NCBI GenBank assembly: GCA_002786025.1
Contig: NHNW01000014.1
Location: 372,001-436,000 of the forward strand
Length of the DNA: 64,000 bases
Direction of reading: 5' to 3'
From: Zasmidium citrigriseum
Taxonomy: Eukaryota; Ascomycota; Dothideomycetes; Mycosphaerellales; Mycosphaerellaceae
In this document: one piece after another, positions 11,629 to 23,294 of the stretch
How the letters are laid out: each line of letters begins with the position of its first letter
Numbering within the stretch: position 1 is the stretch's first letter
Made by a program: the position numbers and the translations under genes
The notes under the pieces: generated by a model
Databases searched by the model: none
Told to the model about the DNA's origin: nothing
What the model saw: the letters and a program-made list of their open reading frames with translations, nothing else

Positions 11629-14058
11629 TCAGCGTCGCCCAGTTCGTGCGCTCCTCTGAGCAGCCGGCGGAGGCTCGAAGGCATCGTCGTCACTGATCTC
11701 GTCGTCGCTGAGGTCGACGATCTGCTTCGGCTGCGCAGCTCTCGAAGTTGCAGCTCTACCGGTGCCGCTGGATCTCGCCGTGCCGTTGGTCTGGGTGCCG
11801 CCGAAGTTGATCTGCGTCTGGCGACTTGAAGACGAGGCTGTCGTAGAAGCTACTCTGCCGCGAGTTGACTTGGCGGGAGCCTTCTTGACAGGAGACTCTG
11901 AGCGCTGGGCACGAGAGCGGGAAGTCGTGGGCTTGGCTTGGCTCACGAACAAGCCCTGGCTCTCCTCATCGTCGTCGTCTAGCATCATGACGTCCTCCTC
12001 TTCATCCTCGTCGCTGTCTTGCTGCTTCTTCTTGCCTCTGCCAGTCGACTTTGCTGGAGCTTTTTTCGTCGTCGCAGCAGTCTTGCGAGTGGTGCCAGCT
12101 GCTGTCTTGCCACCTCTGCCACCGCGACTGCCTCTGCCACGAGCAGGTGTCTTCTTCGGCGCTGAAGCTACGCTCGCGTCATCGTCCATATCGTCGTCAT
12201 CACCGTTGCCCTTGTTCTGCTTGTCCTCCGGAATGATCCATGCCATTGGACTGTCTTCCCAACGGCCATTCTCATCGCTATCCCAGTCGTCAGGCCGGTC
12301 CTTGACCTTTCCCTTCTTCCTCATCCGACGAAGCTCGCCCTTAGCGTGAGCTTCTTCTTGATTCAGTCGGTACTCGTCAATGTGCTCCAGCATAGTGTCG
12401 TCGTCAAAACCATCTCCGTCATCCTCACTCTCATCGCCAACGCCATCGGCTTCGTCTGGGTCCTTATTTCTGCCTTTGCTTGCGAGATAATCTTGTTGTG
12501 CCTTCAAGCTCTCATCGACAAACTCTACCATGGCAGTGTTGTCGTCCTTGTGCACAAATTGATCAACGGCATCTGTGAACCTGTTCTGTGGGAGGATGGT
12601 GAGTGATTGCGCACCGAGGAACTCTTTGACGAGCTTGTCGACTTTGATGCTGTCGATTGACTCGGTGAATTGTGCCATGACTTCAGCGTCCACATCTTCA
12701 GCTTGAGCTTTCCGTCTGCTGACGCCCTTCTTCTTGCGATGGAATTGGATCACGTCGGAAGCATTTGCGACCAGCTCTGAGAACTTATTGGAGAAGCGCT
12801 GAGGATTGTCGAGATCGTATTTGCCGCCTTCAGGAGGGGTGCTTTCGACCCGCAGGCGAATGAGAGGCTTTGGCGGTATGTCGTCCTCATCCAGCTCTGT
12901 GCCGTCCTCTACCTGCGCGGCATACCATTCCTGGTTGGCCTGCTCAATCAAGTCGTGAATGTGCTTCTCGAGGAAGGTGGATATTCTTGTGCGGTTGTCG
13001 TTCATGAAAGCAACCTCTTTCATCTCCGGATTGTCTTTCATGACGATCTCCTTGATGACAAAAGGACGCACAGTCTTGAGACGAATGGTCTCAATATCAA
13101 AGTCCGTTCCGGTGATGGTGAGAATGGCGACTTTCTTTGGCTCGGCCTCGCCCTTAACCAAAGAGGTTGCGACGGATGAGCCTGGTTGCATAACTCTGAA
13201 GCCCTTCTCTGGATTCCATATTGGATCGATCTTGCACTCGTGCTCGTGGCCCCAGACAATCATATCCATGAAATCGGGGAGGAACTGTTCGGGCAGGTAA
13301 GAGGTATCGGTGTAGGCGTGGTGGTTCTGATGGACACTCATGATGTTGAACCACTCGCCGTGTCGCGAGTTAGGCTGGAAGAACTTGACTTTGCCATCAC
13401 GGAATGTACGGAACAGACGTTCGTCACGAACATTGCTCATGCCATAGAGCGCCAGCTTGGTCTTGCCTTTCTGGATGAGGACTGGCTTGATTTCGATGTT
13501 GTCTGACTCTGGTGTGCGGCCATAGTAGTTGAGCAGTCCGGACATGGCCAAGATATCGAGCGCAGCAAAATTGCCCTCTCCAGACGGGTCGTCATGATTG
13601 CCATGAATGGAGAAGACAGGGATGGCGACGTTGATGTCCTGATCGTCGGTGTTGACGTGGTTGAAGGAGCCAGCAAAATGCTCGCTGCCGTCGCTCAGCA
13701 TCTGGAGTTCGCAAGGCTTGTCGCCGAGGCAGTTGGCACGGAGACTCTGCATGACCTGGTACATGGCCTTTCGAGATGGCTTGTTCTCGTGGAATAGATC
13801 GCCTGCGAGGAGAACCATGTCAACATCGCGTTCCTTGGCCAGACTCATGATTTCGTCGAAGGATTTCCAGCTGTCGTCGTGGCGAACGCCATCGCGCTCC
13901 ATGTAGCCGACATGGTTGTCAGTCGCCACCAGAATGCGGATCGAGTCGGCGGCTGGAGGAGGAATAATCAGTTTCTTGAGAGGCTTCTTGGACTGCGACT
14001 GAGACTGCGACTTGTGGTGCAGCGGGCTGTCAGGATCCATACCTGTGGAGTGTGGCAT
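11629..14058 (-). CDS. mre11: MRE11 double-strand-break repair nuclease
   Basis: Uninterrupted 809-residue frame. Mre11 is the Mn-dependent nuclease of the Mre11-Rad50-Xrs2/Nbs1 complex, acting in DNA end resection, telomere upkeep and checkpoint signalling. All phosphodiesterase motifs are visible in order: DNHVGY (about residue 47), GDLFHENKPS (about 86), SIHGNHDDPSG (about 151), SVHQNHH (about 240) and WGHEHEC (about 268). The capping and DNA-binding region follows. From about residue 560 the chain is acidic, then Arg/Gly-rich (GRGSRGGRGG), then Ser/Lys-rich, ending in an acidic patch before RSARTGRR. RG motifs in this tail are methylated in animal Mre11; whether that applies here is unknown. 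A second in-frame Met at residue 7 could also start translation. Confidence 0.97.
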   Translation of the reverse strand: MPHSTGMDPDSPLHHKSQSQSQSKKPLKKLIIPPPAADSIRILVATDNHVGYMERDGVRHDDSWKSFDEIMSLAKERDVDMVLLAGDLFHENKPSRKAMYQVMQSLRANCLGDKPCELQMLSDGSEHFAGSFNHVNTDDQDINVAIPVFSIHGNHDDPSGEGNFAALDILAMSGLLNYYGRTPESDNIEIKPVLIQKGKTKLALYGMSNVRDERLFRTFRDGKVKFFQPNSRHGEWFNIMSVHQNHHAYTDTSYLPEQFLPDFMDMIVWGHEHECKIDPIWNPEKGFRVMQPGSSVATSLVKGEAEPKKVAILTITGTDFDIETIRLKTVRPFVIKEIVMKDNPEMKEVAFMNDNRTRISTFLEKHIHDLIEQANQEWYAAQVEDGTELDEDDIPPKPLIRLRVESTPPEGGKYDLDNPQRFSNKFSELVANASDVIQFHRKKKGVSRRKAQAEDVDAEVMAQFTESIDSIKVDKLVKEFLGAQSLTILPQNRFTDAVDQFVHKDDNTAMVEFVDESLKAQQDYLASKGRNKDPDEADGVGDESEDDGDGFDDDTMLEHIDEYRLNQEEAHAKGELRRMRKKGKVKDRPDDWDSDENGRWEDSPMAWIIPEDKQNKGNGDDDDMDDDASVASAPKKTPARGRGSRGGRGGKTAAGTTRKTAATTKKAPAKSTGRGKKKQQDSDEDEEEDVMMLDDDDEESQGLFVSQAKPTTSRSRAQRSESPVKKAPAKSTRGRVASTTASSSSRQTQINFGGTQTNGTARSSGTGRAATSRAAQPKQIVDLSDDEISDDDAFEPPPAAQRSARTGRR

Positions 14059-14346
14059 CTTGGAAGAAGAGAGCGAGCGGCGATGTTATGAAGGCGGCAT
14101 GCAGAACAGGACGAGAGCAGCAAACATTCTCCTGCAAACGGAGACGCTTCGCGCATTTACCAGCTGCAGGCGACCTGGGAGTGAATGTTCGAAGCGCGCC
14201 TCATTGGCTGAAACCGATCGCCGCCTAACGCGAAGGCACGTGCACAGCGCTAGCTGGAAGGGGGAGCTCCCGTCCGCACTTTCCTCTCGACCTCACCTCG
14301 CGCCGTGAATTGCGAGCAGTGAAGGAGTTGGTGGCAGTGCGATGCG

Positions 14347-14804
14347 ATGAGGCCGACAAATGCGCTCCTGGCGCGCTCCGTGTGGAAGGGTATGCTCTGA
14401 TGTTTGCTCTGATGGCATTGGGATGCAATTTGGCTGACAGAAAGACCGCAGGACCGCACATTGTGCCGTATGTACCCACGATGCGAACTCGATCCTGTAC
14501 CTCTCGGATTGCCCATTGACCTCGCAATAGTCTCCCGATAGTTCGTCCGAAACCTGGAGAAAGAGTGCCTCCGATTAAGACCCAGGCGCGAAGTGCGACG
14601 ATCCTCCCGAACTTCGTCGGGCTGGTATTCCAGGTCCACAATGGCAAGATCTACAACGACATTCGGATAACGGAGGATATGGTCGGTCATAAGTTGGGAG
14701 AGTTCTCGGCGTACGTATACACCTTTAGGGCGAAGCATGACGGTTCGCTGACTTTGGCCAGAACCCGAAAGCCGTTCACGTACAAGCAGACCAAGAACAA
14801 ATAG
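14347..14804 (+). CDS. rsm19: Mitochondrial small-subunit ribosomal protein uS19m (Rsm19)
   Basis: Four exons: 14347-14389, 14452-14467 (a 16-nt micro-exon), 14531-14710 and 14762-14804, giving 93 residues. The spliced protein begins [20 protein letters not shown] and contains the uS19 hallmark [13 protein letters not shown] followed by [14 protein letters not shown]. Junction phases are 1, 2 and 2, all with standard borders. Only this splicing joins the SVWKGP start, which is typical of uS19, to the rest. The protein sits in the head of the mitoribosomal small subunit. It is divergent from MRE11 with 288 bp between the start codons, so the two probably share a promoter region. Confidence 0.88.
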
Positions 14805-15488
14805 GTACTGCTTTTCTCTGTATTGCATTGGCCGGCGCTTTTGATGTTTGCGATACCATGGATTGAAGAGAATGAAAAAATGGAATTACACTTCTCGTTT
14901 TGAGGAACTGTTGTCTGGGCGTTGGAGGGCCGTTTTCAATACATCTGCGCTCAACCGGTTGCCATGCGGATATCGGTTATTGAGGCGCGGTAGGTACATC
15001 ATTTTCCGATATCTCCTTCTTCACTCACGTCCATCGCGGTAGCCTATTCGCGATCCATGCCTGCACCTTACCAGAAACAGCAGCCGCGCCCTCCCATCTT
15101 TCGTTCTCGTCAGCGATTCTTGCTTTTCATATCAGTCTGTTCCTTCGCATCTTGCTCGCCAACGAGGCAGTGCACAAACAAGATACATCTCTCGCGCTCC
15201 CCTTGATCTTGTCCAACCCCATCAACACCCACAACTCTTGTCTGTCGCTTTCGCACACCGCTCCCATCGCAACCCAACCATTCCCAGCTTCTTCATACTC
15301 CAATTCCGCTCGTTCCAGCTCATCGACTCCGAATCGACAACCCACTGCTCAGGACTCCCTGGACAACATCCAAGGTACGCCACCCTCTGTTTGTCTGCAG
15401 GGCTTGGCCATCGCTGACAGCTCTCGGCTCAGCTCCAGCTCGCGGCCCGCTGCCAGCACCGACCCACAAACGGCTACGAAGCGACACG
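14805..15488. other. Intergenic region and long CT-rich leader
   Basis: Holds the uS19m 3' UTR and the promoter/leader of the next gene. The last ~350 bases are strongly pyrimidine-rich. No additional gene is supported. Confidence 0.45.
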
Positions 15489-18400
15489 ATGACGCCGCCA
15501 AAGAAGACTCGCAAGGTCTATTCCGCCGAAGAACTCCATCGGCTTCGAGGAACTCAGTCTCAGCCCAAGCTCCGCGAGGCCATTGAAGAGAAGGACGGCG
15601 AGGACGCAGACATTGTCAAGGGTACGTCTCTTTCACACCTCCTGGGCCGCGCGTTGCCGCCTGGAGCTTGTTGTTGTCGTCAAACGCGACAAGCTTCGGC
15701 GCTAGCTCCCCTGCATCAAAATCTTCACTCGCCGCAGCTCAGCTTTACCTTCTCTCATCCACGCTTTCCCTCCTCCATCTCCTCACCATCAACTTTCCAT
15801 CACTACCGACATCATCCCATCCACGATGGAGTCGTCACACGACGCCAACCTTCGTTGGATCGAGGATCTCGTCGCTACCCCTGAGGAGATTCACTTCAGC
15901 GACCGCCAAGCACACCAGACGCTGACACACCCATCATCTCCCACAGAGCACGTCCTCCGCGGCTCCAGATCCTTTGCCGCACGCTCTTTCCGCTCCCGTG
16001 CATCCGCCAACAGCCTTCGCGTGCCATCGAACCGGTCCAACAACGAGAACTTTTCTGCCACCGCCTTGGCATCACGTGAGCACACCAGCGTCAACTCCCA
16101 GCCCATGGGCCAGGTGCTTGGCGAAATTCAACCAAACGGTCAAGTTTTGCGTCAGGGCCCCTTGAAGACTGGCCGCTCTCCAACACCATCCATCAAGAAA
16201 AAGAAGGCCGAGGCTATTGTGAAGGCTCACGGATCTCCAACACACGTCCGCGTCACGGCTGGTGGTCGGATAGTCCCGTCCGATCAATCGCCACTCTGCC
16301 ATCCACGCTACGGCTACAGCGCTGTGAAGACCAACGGCGGCCTCATCAAGTTCGCACCCAACTACCCCGCCAAACCGCAATGGACACAAGCTACAGAGAA
16401 TGGCTTCGTTGCCCAGGACATCCACGGCAACCTCTGTCAGATTGTCAACGGCACGATTCTGCCCTTGAACGAAGTCGATGGCGCTCTTCGCCTGTATATG
16501 CCCGCACCTAACCTCAAAGTCACCCAACGTGGCTCCTCGCTCGGTCCAGTCAACGCACCATTCACTCAAAACGGCAGCCGAGAGCTTGTGCCTGCAAAAG
16601 CCAATCCAGCCGCTGCGCCTGAACCATCTGCCGAATCTCAGATCACTGCATTGGAGTTGGAGTATTCCAAGCTGGAACACGAGCTGAAAGATGTTGACAA
16701 GACCGAGGTCATTCACGGCCGCACCATGGGCAGAGTCGCCAAAGACGCACTCATCGCCAAGCGTCGCGAGCTCGTCACCAACATGGACAAGGTCCGCAAG
16801 GCCATCAAGGGCCTCAAGAACCAGCCACCACCAAACGCCCCGACTTCTCCGCGTGCCATGCTGAACAGACAGTCCATCTCACCACCACGCAACCGTCTGC
16901 CACCTTTCTTGAACAAGCAACTCCCCGAAGCCCAAGCTCCTTTTGGTAGCTTCGGCAATGGACCGCCTGCACTCTTTGGTGCTCAGTTCGGTGCTCAACC
17001 AACTCCCTCCCCCGACGACGCTTACGCTGGTCACCCATGGGCAATGCCTCCACCTGGCATGTTCGTGCCGCCACCACCCTTTGATGGTGGCATGGCGCCT
17101 CCATTTGCCGCCTTCCCACCATCGGCGCAGCTTGGTGCTGTTGATGATCAGGTCAACTCACGCATCGACGACCTCATTCCCCAGAATGATGGCGCACGCT
17201 CCATGGCTGACATCCAAATCGGCTCGCCAAACCAATCTCATGCTGTCGCCATCCGAGCACCTGACACAAAGCCAGCAACGAACCTCAAGTCCAGCTTGAA
17301 CCCCATGAGCCCGGTCTACAAGCCTGGCGTCACTGCTGGTGAGATGACTACCAAGTCGGTCAGAGACCGAGTCCCGACACCTCTGTCTCCTCTTCGTCAG
17401 CTTCAGCCAGCCGCTCAAGTCCAGAAAGCATCTACTGCTACCAACGAGACCATCAGCCCAGCAAAGAAGAGCGCTCATCTTCAGAGCTCATCCATCTCCA
17501 GCTTCGAGACTGCCGACTTCTTCCCTCGCAACACCCGCGAGTATTCCACACGTCACCATGCCTATCCTTTCCGGCCGGATCCTTCTGATAACAAGGAGAA
17601 CGCCGATCCAGACGTGCCGGCTGGACGTGACGGGTCGCCTGGCCTCGACTTGCAGCACAGCCCACACCAGAGCGTATACAAGGGCCCACCTGGCACGCCA
17701 GTCTACCCAGACAACGCCGTCAATAAGACGTTCACACAGTCGAATCTGCAGGGCCCACGCATCGATCTGCCAAATCGCGACACGCACAACGTCAGCCCCA
17801 AGAGCAAGCGCGAGTGGCTGTTCGTTCAAGAGCACCCGGAAACTGCCTCTCAGCAGCCATCATCGTCACCGGAGAAGGCGCACACTTGCCAAGATGAGGT
17901 TTGCGCCGCTGCCAGCCCATATGACACTATCGACTTCTCCGACAAGCCGCGCGAGTGGATCGAGGGCTATCAAGCCGGCCTGCAGAGACGCCCAATTGGC
18001 GCTGATCGTGTTGGCGATTTTCTTGAAGGCTACTGCGCTGGTCTCCTGAAGTCGAAGCCCGCCTCCAGCTCTACTTCGACAGCCGCACCATCGACTGGCA
18101 GCCCACTGAAACCTGCCTCTCGACGCCCTTCAGCAGTCCCATCTCGTACCTCCAGCCAGGTGCAGATGATCGAGAAGGTTGCACCAGCTCCTCGTCCACC
18201 TCTCGAGACGGCCGTCCAGAGCATGGACACCCTCAAGCAGGCGGTCTTTGCGCCGCAGAACGAGAATGCGATCCTCACGCCGGCAGCTGAAGGTCCACAT
18301 GTCACTAAGGGTGCATTCAACCTGGGTGCCTGGGCCAAGTCTCACCCCGACGCCGTGAATGCAGGTCCTGGAAAGACGGAGGGCTTCCCGTTCCCAGAGC

Positions 18401-19149
18401 GCACCAGCTCTGTGGTCCATCGCCCCGCCGGCATCTCTCAAGCAAACGAGTCGCAACACGCCACTGGCCCCTTCGTGCCACTCTTGCACCCGATTCAAAC
18501 GCCAGCGAATCTTCCTCAGCCAGCTTCGCCATCTTTGAGCACTCTCAGCATCGCATCGAGCAGCCTCGCCGGCAGTGCGCCCAACACTGCCAACCGCGTC
18601 CTCAGCCTGACTTCGCGCGACTGGCCCGGCAATCGTATCATGACGCCCACGGAGTGGAAGGCTGGAAGCTCGGTGGCTCACGCAGCTGGCTTGGCCACTG
18701 GATACTTTGCCAATGCCCAATTTGACGGTACGAATGATGAACATCCTGTCCTTCGCATGCCAGGCCAGTTCACTGACGCTGTATCTACCACAGGCGCCAA
18801 CCAGTCCCAGCGTGTCACGTCGATGCCGGCCAACCCTAGCGCACAGCAAGGTCGCTTCCGCGAGGCCTCTCTCGACGGCCTCAGCCCGGTGTCTCCAACC
18901 GAGCCAATGTCTCCGACCATCAGTCCCCGCGGCACTCCCGTGAAAGACGCCACCAAGCGCAAGGAGAGCACTCCAGTCAAGGGTCCATCGCCAGCCAAGG
19001 CCAAGTTCGAGCACATGGCCGAGAAGGTCGGCATCAAGACTGGAAAGCAGACTGGCGGCACGCCTCCCAACAGCACCGAAGCGGTCTCTCCGACTGGCAA
19101 GCGTCGCTGGAGAGACGTCTGGCGTAAGGGTGGTCGCGATACCGAGTGA
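15489..19149 (+). CDS. Large Pro/Ser-rich fungal protein with coiled coil; two possible first exons
   Basis: Preferred model: exon 1 15489-15621, a 325-nt intron, exon 2 15947-19149, 1111 residues. Splicing joins ...EEKDGEDADIVK to EHVLRGSRSFAARS in phase 1 with GTACGT and CACAG borders. The N terminus reads RKVYSAEELHRLRGTQ, which resembles the Y-x4-L eIF4E-binding motif, but the next residue is His, not hydrophobic. An alternative ATG at 15826 lies inside the intron and reads in frame straight through the acceptor, giving 1107 residues. A charged coiled coil lies near residues 270-330 (LEYSKLEHELKDVDK). Most of the rest is Pro/Ser/Ala-rich and probably disordered. A short motif repeats near residue 705: EWIEGYQAGLQ, then DFLEGYCAGLL. 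I do not recognise the family. Confidence 0.8.
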
Positions 19150-21879
19150 AACCCTCAACATCCAAAACGACTGCGCTTCGAAACACATTCTACCTTCAAC
19201 ATCACATCACCAACCCACACGACGCACGCATCCTTTCACCGTTCCGCAACGAGCGTCATGCCAGGATACACCGCAGTCACTTTGGACACGCTTTGTCTAT
19301 GCCGACTAAAACTGGAGAGCATGAATCACCACTGGCATCCTGGCTTGCGCAACCGAATCATCCACTACTCACACCGCTTTCGACGTTTCCTTCAACCCCG
19401 ACGACGCTGCTACAATCATCGATTACTGGAGTTTCCATTGCTGGATATCCTTTTTCGACGACCGGCTTGTTGTCCTTTTCCTTTTGGCGCTTCTGTTGTT
19501 GTTGTTAATGTTTGGGATGAGTGCAATGAGTATGTATTATGACTGAGAGGCATTGAGTAATGACGGAGAAGATGAGGCGACTGTTAATTGTGAATTGAGA
19601 AAAAAGTTTAGATTAGTGCTTTGGTTTGTGTTTTGATTGAATGGAAGTAATGTGAATTGTCTGGTTGCCTGAACATTGTGTCTTTCGTTCGTTTCAACGC
19701 TTCGATCTTGTGCCATACACTCGCTATTGACTCCTTGAATGGTATCATCACCCTTCACCATTTTACGACCACAATTCTCTGACGTCGCCTCCTCCGTTCG
19801 GATCTTCACGACCGCAGGAAGCCCTTCTAAGCTCCGTCAAACATGTCGACTTGCGAGCACACGATACACCCCCGAGAACTCCGTATGGGAGCGGCGTCGG
19901 CTCTGCAACTCCTGAATCCGTTCATTTCCATCCGCCCAGGGCGCATTTCAGGCGTGTGGTGGAAGGACCTCGTCGTCTTTTCGGCTTCATTCGGCACGAA
20001 CCATGGAAGTCCAGTGCTCCACTGCTTGCGAACAAAAATCAGGAGGTCTCGAGTCGAGTTTTAGGTGCTTTGCGTCGATGTTCAAGGACTTGCTGCGAGC
20101 TTGGTGGCTTGTTTAAGTCGTGGAGCGTTCGACTTGAAGATCGTGGACGGATTTCGTCGGTGAGTTGATGATGGTCGTTCGGCAAGGCTCGTCGTCATGT
20201 CTTTGGCCTTCCGGCGAGGTAGTCGTCGCGTTAAGTCAGAAGGTAGAGCGCGGCGTACGCAACCACCACAATCGGAATGAGCGGAAGCATCTTGACTCGC
20301 TCGATTCGTCCAGTCGTTCGTCCAGTCCGTTCCACAAAGCCCACAGCAAAGAACCCTTTAGCACGCCGAGAGGGAACACTTCTAAGTATGCTGAGGGAAA
20401 GCAGCTGCCTTAAACCCCTCCGTTCGTTCGGCGACACACCCCTCGTCTCGTTTCCCTCAAACGCCGTCACAAACAACAAGGACCAACCCAGAGTCAAATC
20501 AAAAGGCCCAGACGCAAGACCGAACGACAGCTTGTTTTCTGTGACAGCCTGACAGGACCCTGGAAACTCTGTTGAGATTGAGCGTGTGTGGGAAACAAGG
20601 AACTCAAAGCCGTGGAGCAGGGTAGTGGTAGGCTTTAATAAAAGGGGATCCCGGGAAACGTGAGGTGGATGTACAAAGGTACTTGTTCTTCCTGGTCGTA
20701 TGACCTTCGAAAGCATGTGCATGACCGGGTGCGGGTATGCAGAGCCAAGGGAAAGTCTATTCGCAAGCCACCGACGACGGGGAACGTGTGAAAGGAATGG
20801 ATACGAATTGCGCGTGCCACGAGGAAGAGAGCACGTAAAGATCCTACGTACCTCCATGCTGCAGGTCGGTGATTTTCGGCTTCCGACGGACAGATGCATG
20901 GATTATTGGAAAGCTTGGTGTCGAATGGAAATCGAGAGGTCCGAGGAGCAAAATGTGTTGTTGTCAGCGATCTATGATCGGTCACCGCCAGTAACAGTCA
21001 CTGAGACATCATGCTGCATGGCCACCTATAAGCACTCGGCACGAAAGGTCAAGATCACGCTTATAGGACGCCTCTTTCTCGTGTTCGAACGCTGCCGGAG
21101 CCCAAGAGTTCCGCTCAGCCAATAGTAGTTGGTCCGAGCGTTCTGGGCTTGAAGGCCATCTTCACTTTGGCTGTTCTAGCTGCAGGTACATTCGGTCGGT
21201 ATTGCTGCATATTGGCACATGATGCTGTTTAGTTTTCATTTGGAGCTGTTTCTTTTCTGCCGCTAGAACTGATTTCGTGGATTGCCGACTCGAAAGAGTG
21301 TTTTCTAGGCGGTCTGGCCGCACCTGACGTCGCGTGACTGGGGTTCGTGGAGTCGCTGGCGTGAGATTCGTTTTGAGCTACCGGGAGCTTGGGTAGGACG
21401 GCAAATCGGCGACGTCGTGAGATCTGTGATCCTTTGCGGACATTTCTTTGGTGTGCTTTCGGCTTTGTGGGGGATTCTTTCTGTCAGGTTTGGGGGAGTC
21501 GTCAGCTTGGCGGAATCCCTCGTATGACTTCTCACTGGGTGAGACTGAGGCTGTGTAGGGAATGGTTTGCGTATCGATCATCCATAAGATGATGTCGATT
21601 GCTCGTGTTGGTCGGAGCTGGCGGATGGGTCGAAACGGATGTATGTGGTCGGCTCGGCGCAGAGAGCGCGGCGAGCCGCACAGCCAAGCCGATCTCTTTG
21701 CGCATTCGTACACCCAGTCGTAGTCGTAATGCTGTGGAATCCGCTTTTGACCTTCCTTGCAATGATGAGGCGTCTGGTTCCTGAGGCGTCATCCAACCAC
21801 GAATCCTGCATGGGGCGCTCTATTCTTTTCTGGGCGAGAAATGGATGCATGTGAAGATTTCTTCGAATCCGCAGCACTC
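19150..21879. other. 2.7-kb stretch with no firm gene
   Basis: Contains 3' UTRs of the genes on both sides. One weak small-gene candidate (19739-19915) is listed separately. A 222-codon minus-strand frame at 20231-20899 ends in a hydrophobic stretch but has no other support. Confidence 0.4.
19739..19915 (+). CDS. Weak candidate: 58-residue basic protein
   Basis: An ATG preceded by a CT-rich leader-like sequence opens a 58-codon frame starting MVSSPFTILRPQFSD. The product is rich in Arg and Ser with almost no acid in the first 45 residues, as in mitochondrial presequences. A GT at 19894 (GTATGG) could be a donor leading into further exons, since another frame stays open to about 20160, where a GTGAGT lies. 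I could not settle a convincing spliced model. It may be a first exon, a small gene or chance. Confidence 0.2.
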   Translation: MVSSPFTILRPQFSDVASSVRIFTTAGSPSKLRQTCRLASTRYTPENSVWERRRLCNS

Positions 21880-22958
21880 TCATCCTCCAGCCTCATCTCC
21901 AGCTTCTGCGTCCTCATCGTCGTCGATTTCGACCGTCTCTTTGTTCCGTCGAGGTGCGCGCTTCCTTCTCCGCGTCGGACTGTCGTGTCTCGGCACACTG
22001 ATAGCATCCAAGAAAGCGTCATTGTCCATTTCACTCTTTAGGTGTGGTACCTTGGACGTATCCTCGACCTTCAAGGTTCGATTGAAGGTCTCGTATGCCA
22101 AATCGTCTTCATCGTCGACATATTCCATCTTGATCCACGGCTCCATCTGGGCAGCATGCAGTCCCATCCTCAGCTTGTATTCGACGGTGTTCTTCTCGGC
22201 AGCCTGCATCTTGTCTCGGGTAAGGCCACGTGCAACAGGTTCAGGCCCTGGACCATTGGCCTCTGCATGTGCGCGAGCGACTGAAATACGATTGCGCTCC
22301 TCCTCGGCATCCAGATGGTGAAAGTGAGGACGCATCTGAACGGTGCCCGTGACCTTTGTGAGGTGCAGCTGATCGCCTTGGAATGCTCCCACAAAGTAGA
22401 GTGGCTTGCCCGTCTCGGTCTCTGCGTCATGGCGAATGATCTGTCCGCCTAGCGTCTGCTTTGCGTGGACTTTGTTGTCTTGTTCTGCCTCACCAAACGT
22501 TCGCAGGTCATTCTCAAGATCCAGCTCTCGGTTGCCCATGTCCCGCAGACTGATATTTCCTGCCCCGCGGCGCGGTTTCCCATAGACCAAGCCCGAAGCC
22601 AGACCATATGTACCACTTGGGTTGTGGAGTTCAAGCGACGTCCGCGTAGCATCACCCCATTTCAAGCCCAGGTATTTGTTGAAGTTGTGTTTCGTGTTCA
22701 ATCCGACGTCAACTTCGAGGAAGCCCGAGTTGGGTTTGATGCGCATCGCATGTGGAGTCGCGCCATACTGGTTGTTGTACGGTCGGTTGCGAGGACGATT
22801 CGGGTACTGGAGCAGGTAGATGTGCTCTTGGAGCGGCGGCGTGAGGTAGACGTCGTACTCCGCCATGACGGGGTCGTCGTCGGCCTTGACTGCTGCGGAC
22901 ATTGTTAGTCGGAGAGCACTTGGACCTCGTCGCAGAGGCTGAGCAACGTACGCGCCAT
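21880..22958 (-). CDS. rpc37: RNA polymerase III subunit RPC37/RPC5
   Basis: Preferred model: a 7-nt first exon 22952-22958 (ATGGCGC), an intron 22893-22951, and exon 21880-22892, giving 339 residues that start MAPVKADDDPVMAEYDVYL. The intron has donor GTACGT, a perfect CTAAC branch site and acceptor CCGCAG. Without splicing, an ATG at 22902 gives 340 residues differing only at the first residues (MSAAVK). The body matches the Sin-like/RPC5 family: YDVYLTPPLQEHIYLLQYPN near the start, then the dimerisation barrel through VGAFQGDQLHLTKV and VQMRPHFHHLD. RPC37 pairs with RPC53 and works in Pol III initiation and termination. The tail is basic then acidic (TRRRKRAPRRNK). Confidence 0.93.
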
Positions 22959-23294
22959 GTTGTCGCAGTTTGTGTATGGTGGAAGAATTGAAGTTGATTG
23001 TCGAAATTTTGATGAAGCGTCTGAATCAAAAGACGACGCGCTGACCCCGCGTCGAGCCGCCGTCATGGAACGAGCTCCATCCATCCTAACTTCACCGATT
23101 ACTTAACCTTCCCATCAAACACCAATCCCTTTCCCCGACCATCTGATCGATCTGCTGAACGTACTGGACGATTGAGCCACAAATGACGACGAAATCGATG
23201 TAAATCATTCCCACCCCGATCGACAACGCCCTCAGGCTGGCCCTTCCTCTAATCCACCGCTTATCACGACAATCGCCAACGATATTTCGCAGTC
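22959..23294. promoter_or_regulatory. Shared divergent promoter region, RPC37 / DDB1
   Basis: About 336 bp separate the two divergent start codons. No TATA box stands out and the DDB1 side is pyrimidine-rich. The regulatory call is by position only. Confidence 0.45.

Noticed and set aside
16072..16716. Long antisense frames under the Pro/Ser-rich gene, MRE11 and DDB1
   Set aside because: They mirror the codon structure of the real genes and show no independent motifs or start context.
20231..20899. 222-codon minus-strand frame ending in a hydrophobic stretch (LPLIPIVVVAYAALYLLT)
   Set aside because: Only the last 18 residues look protein-like, composition is otherwise random, and possible introns inside break the frame.
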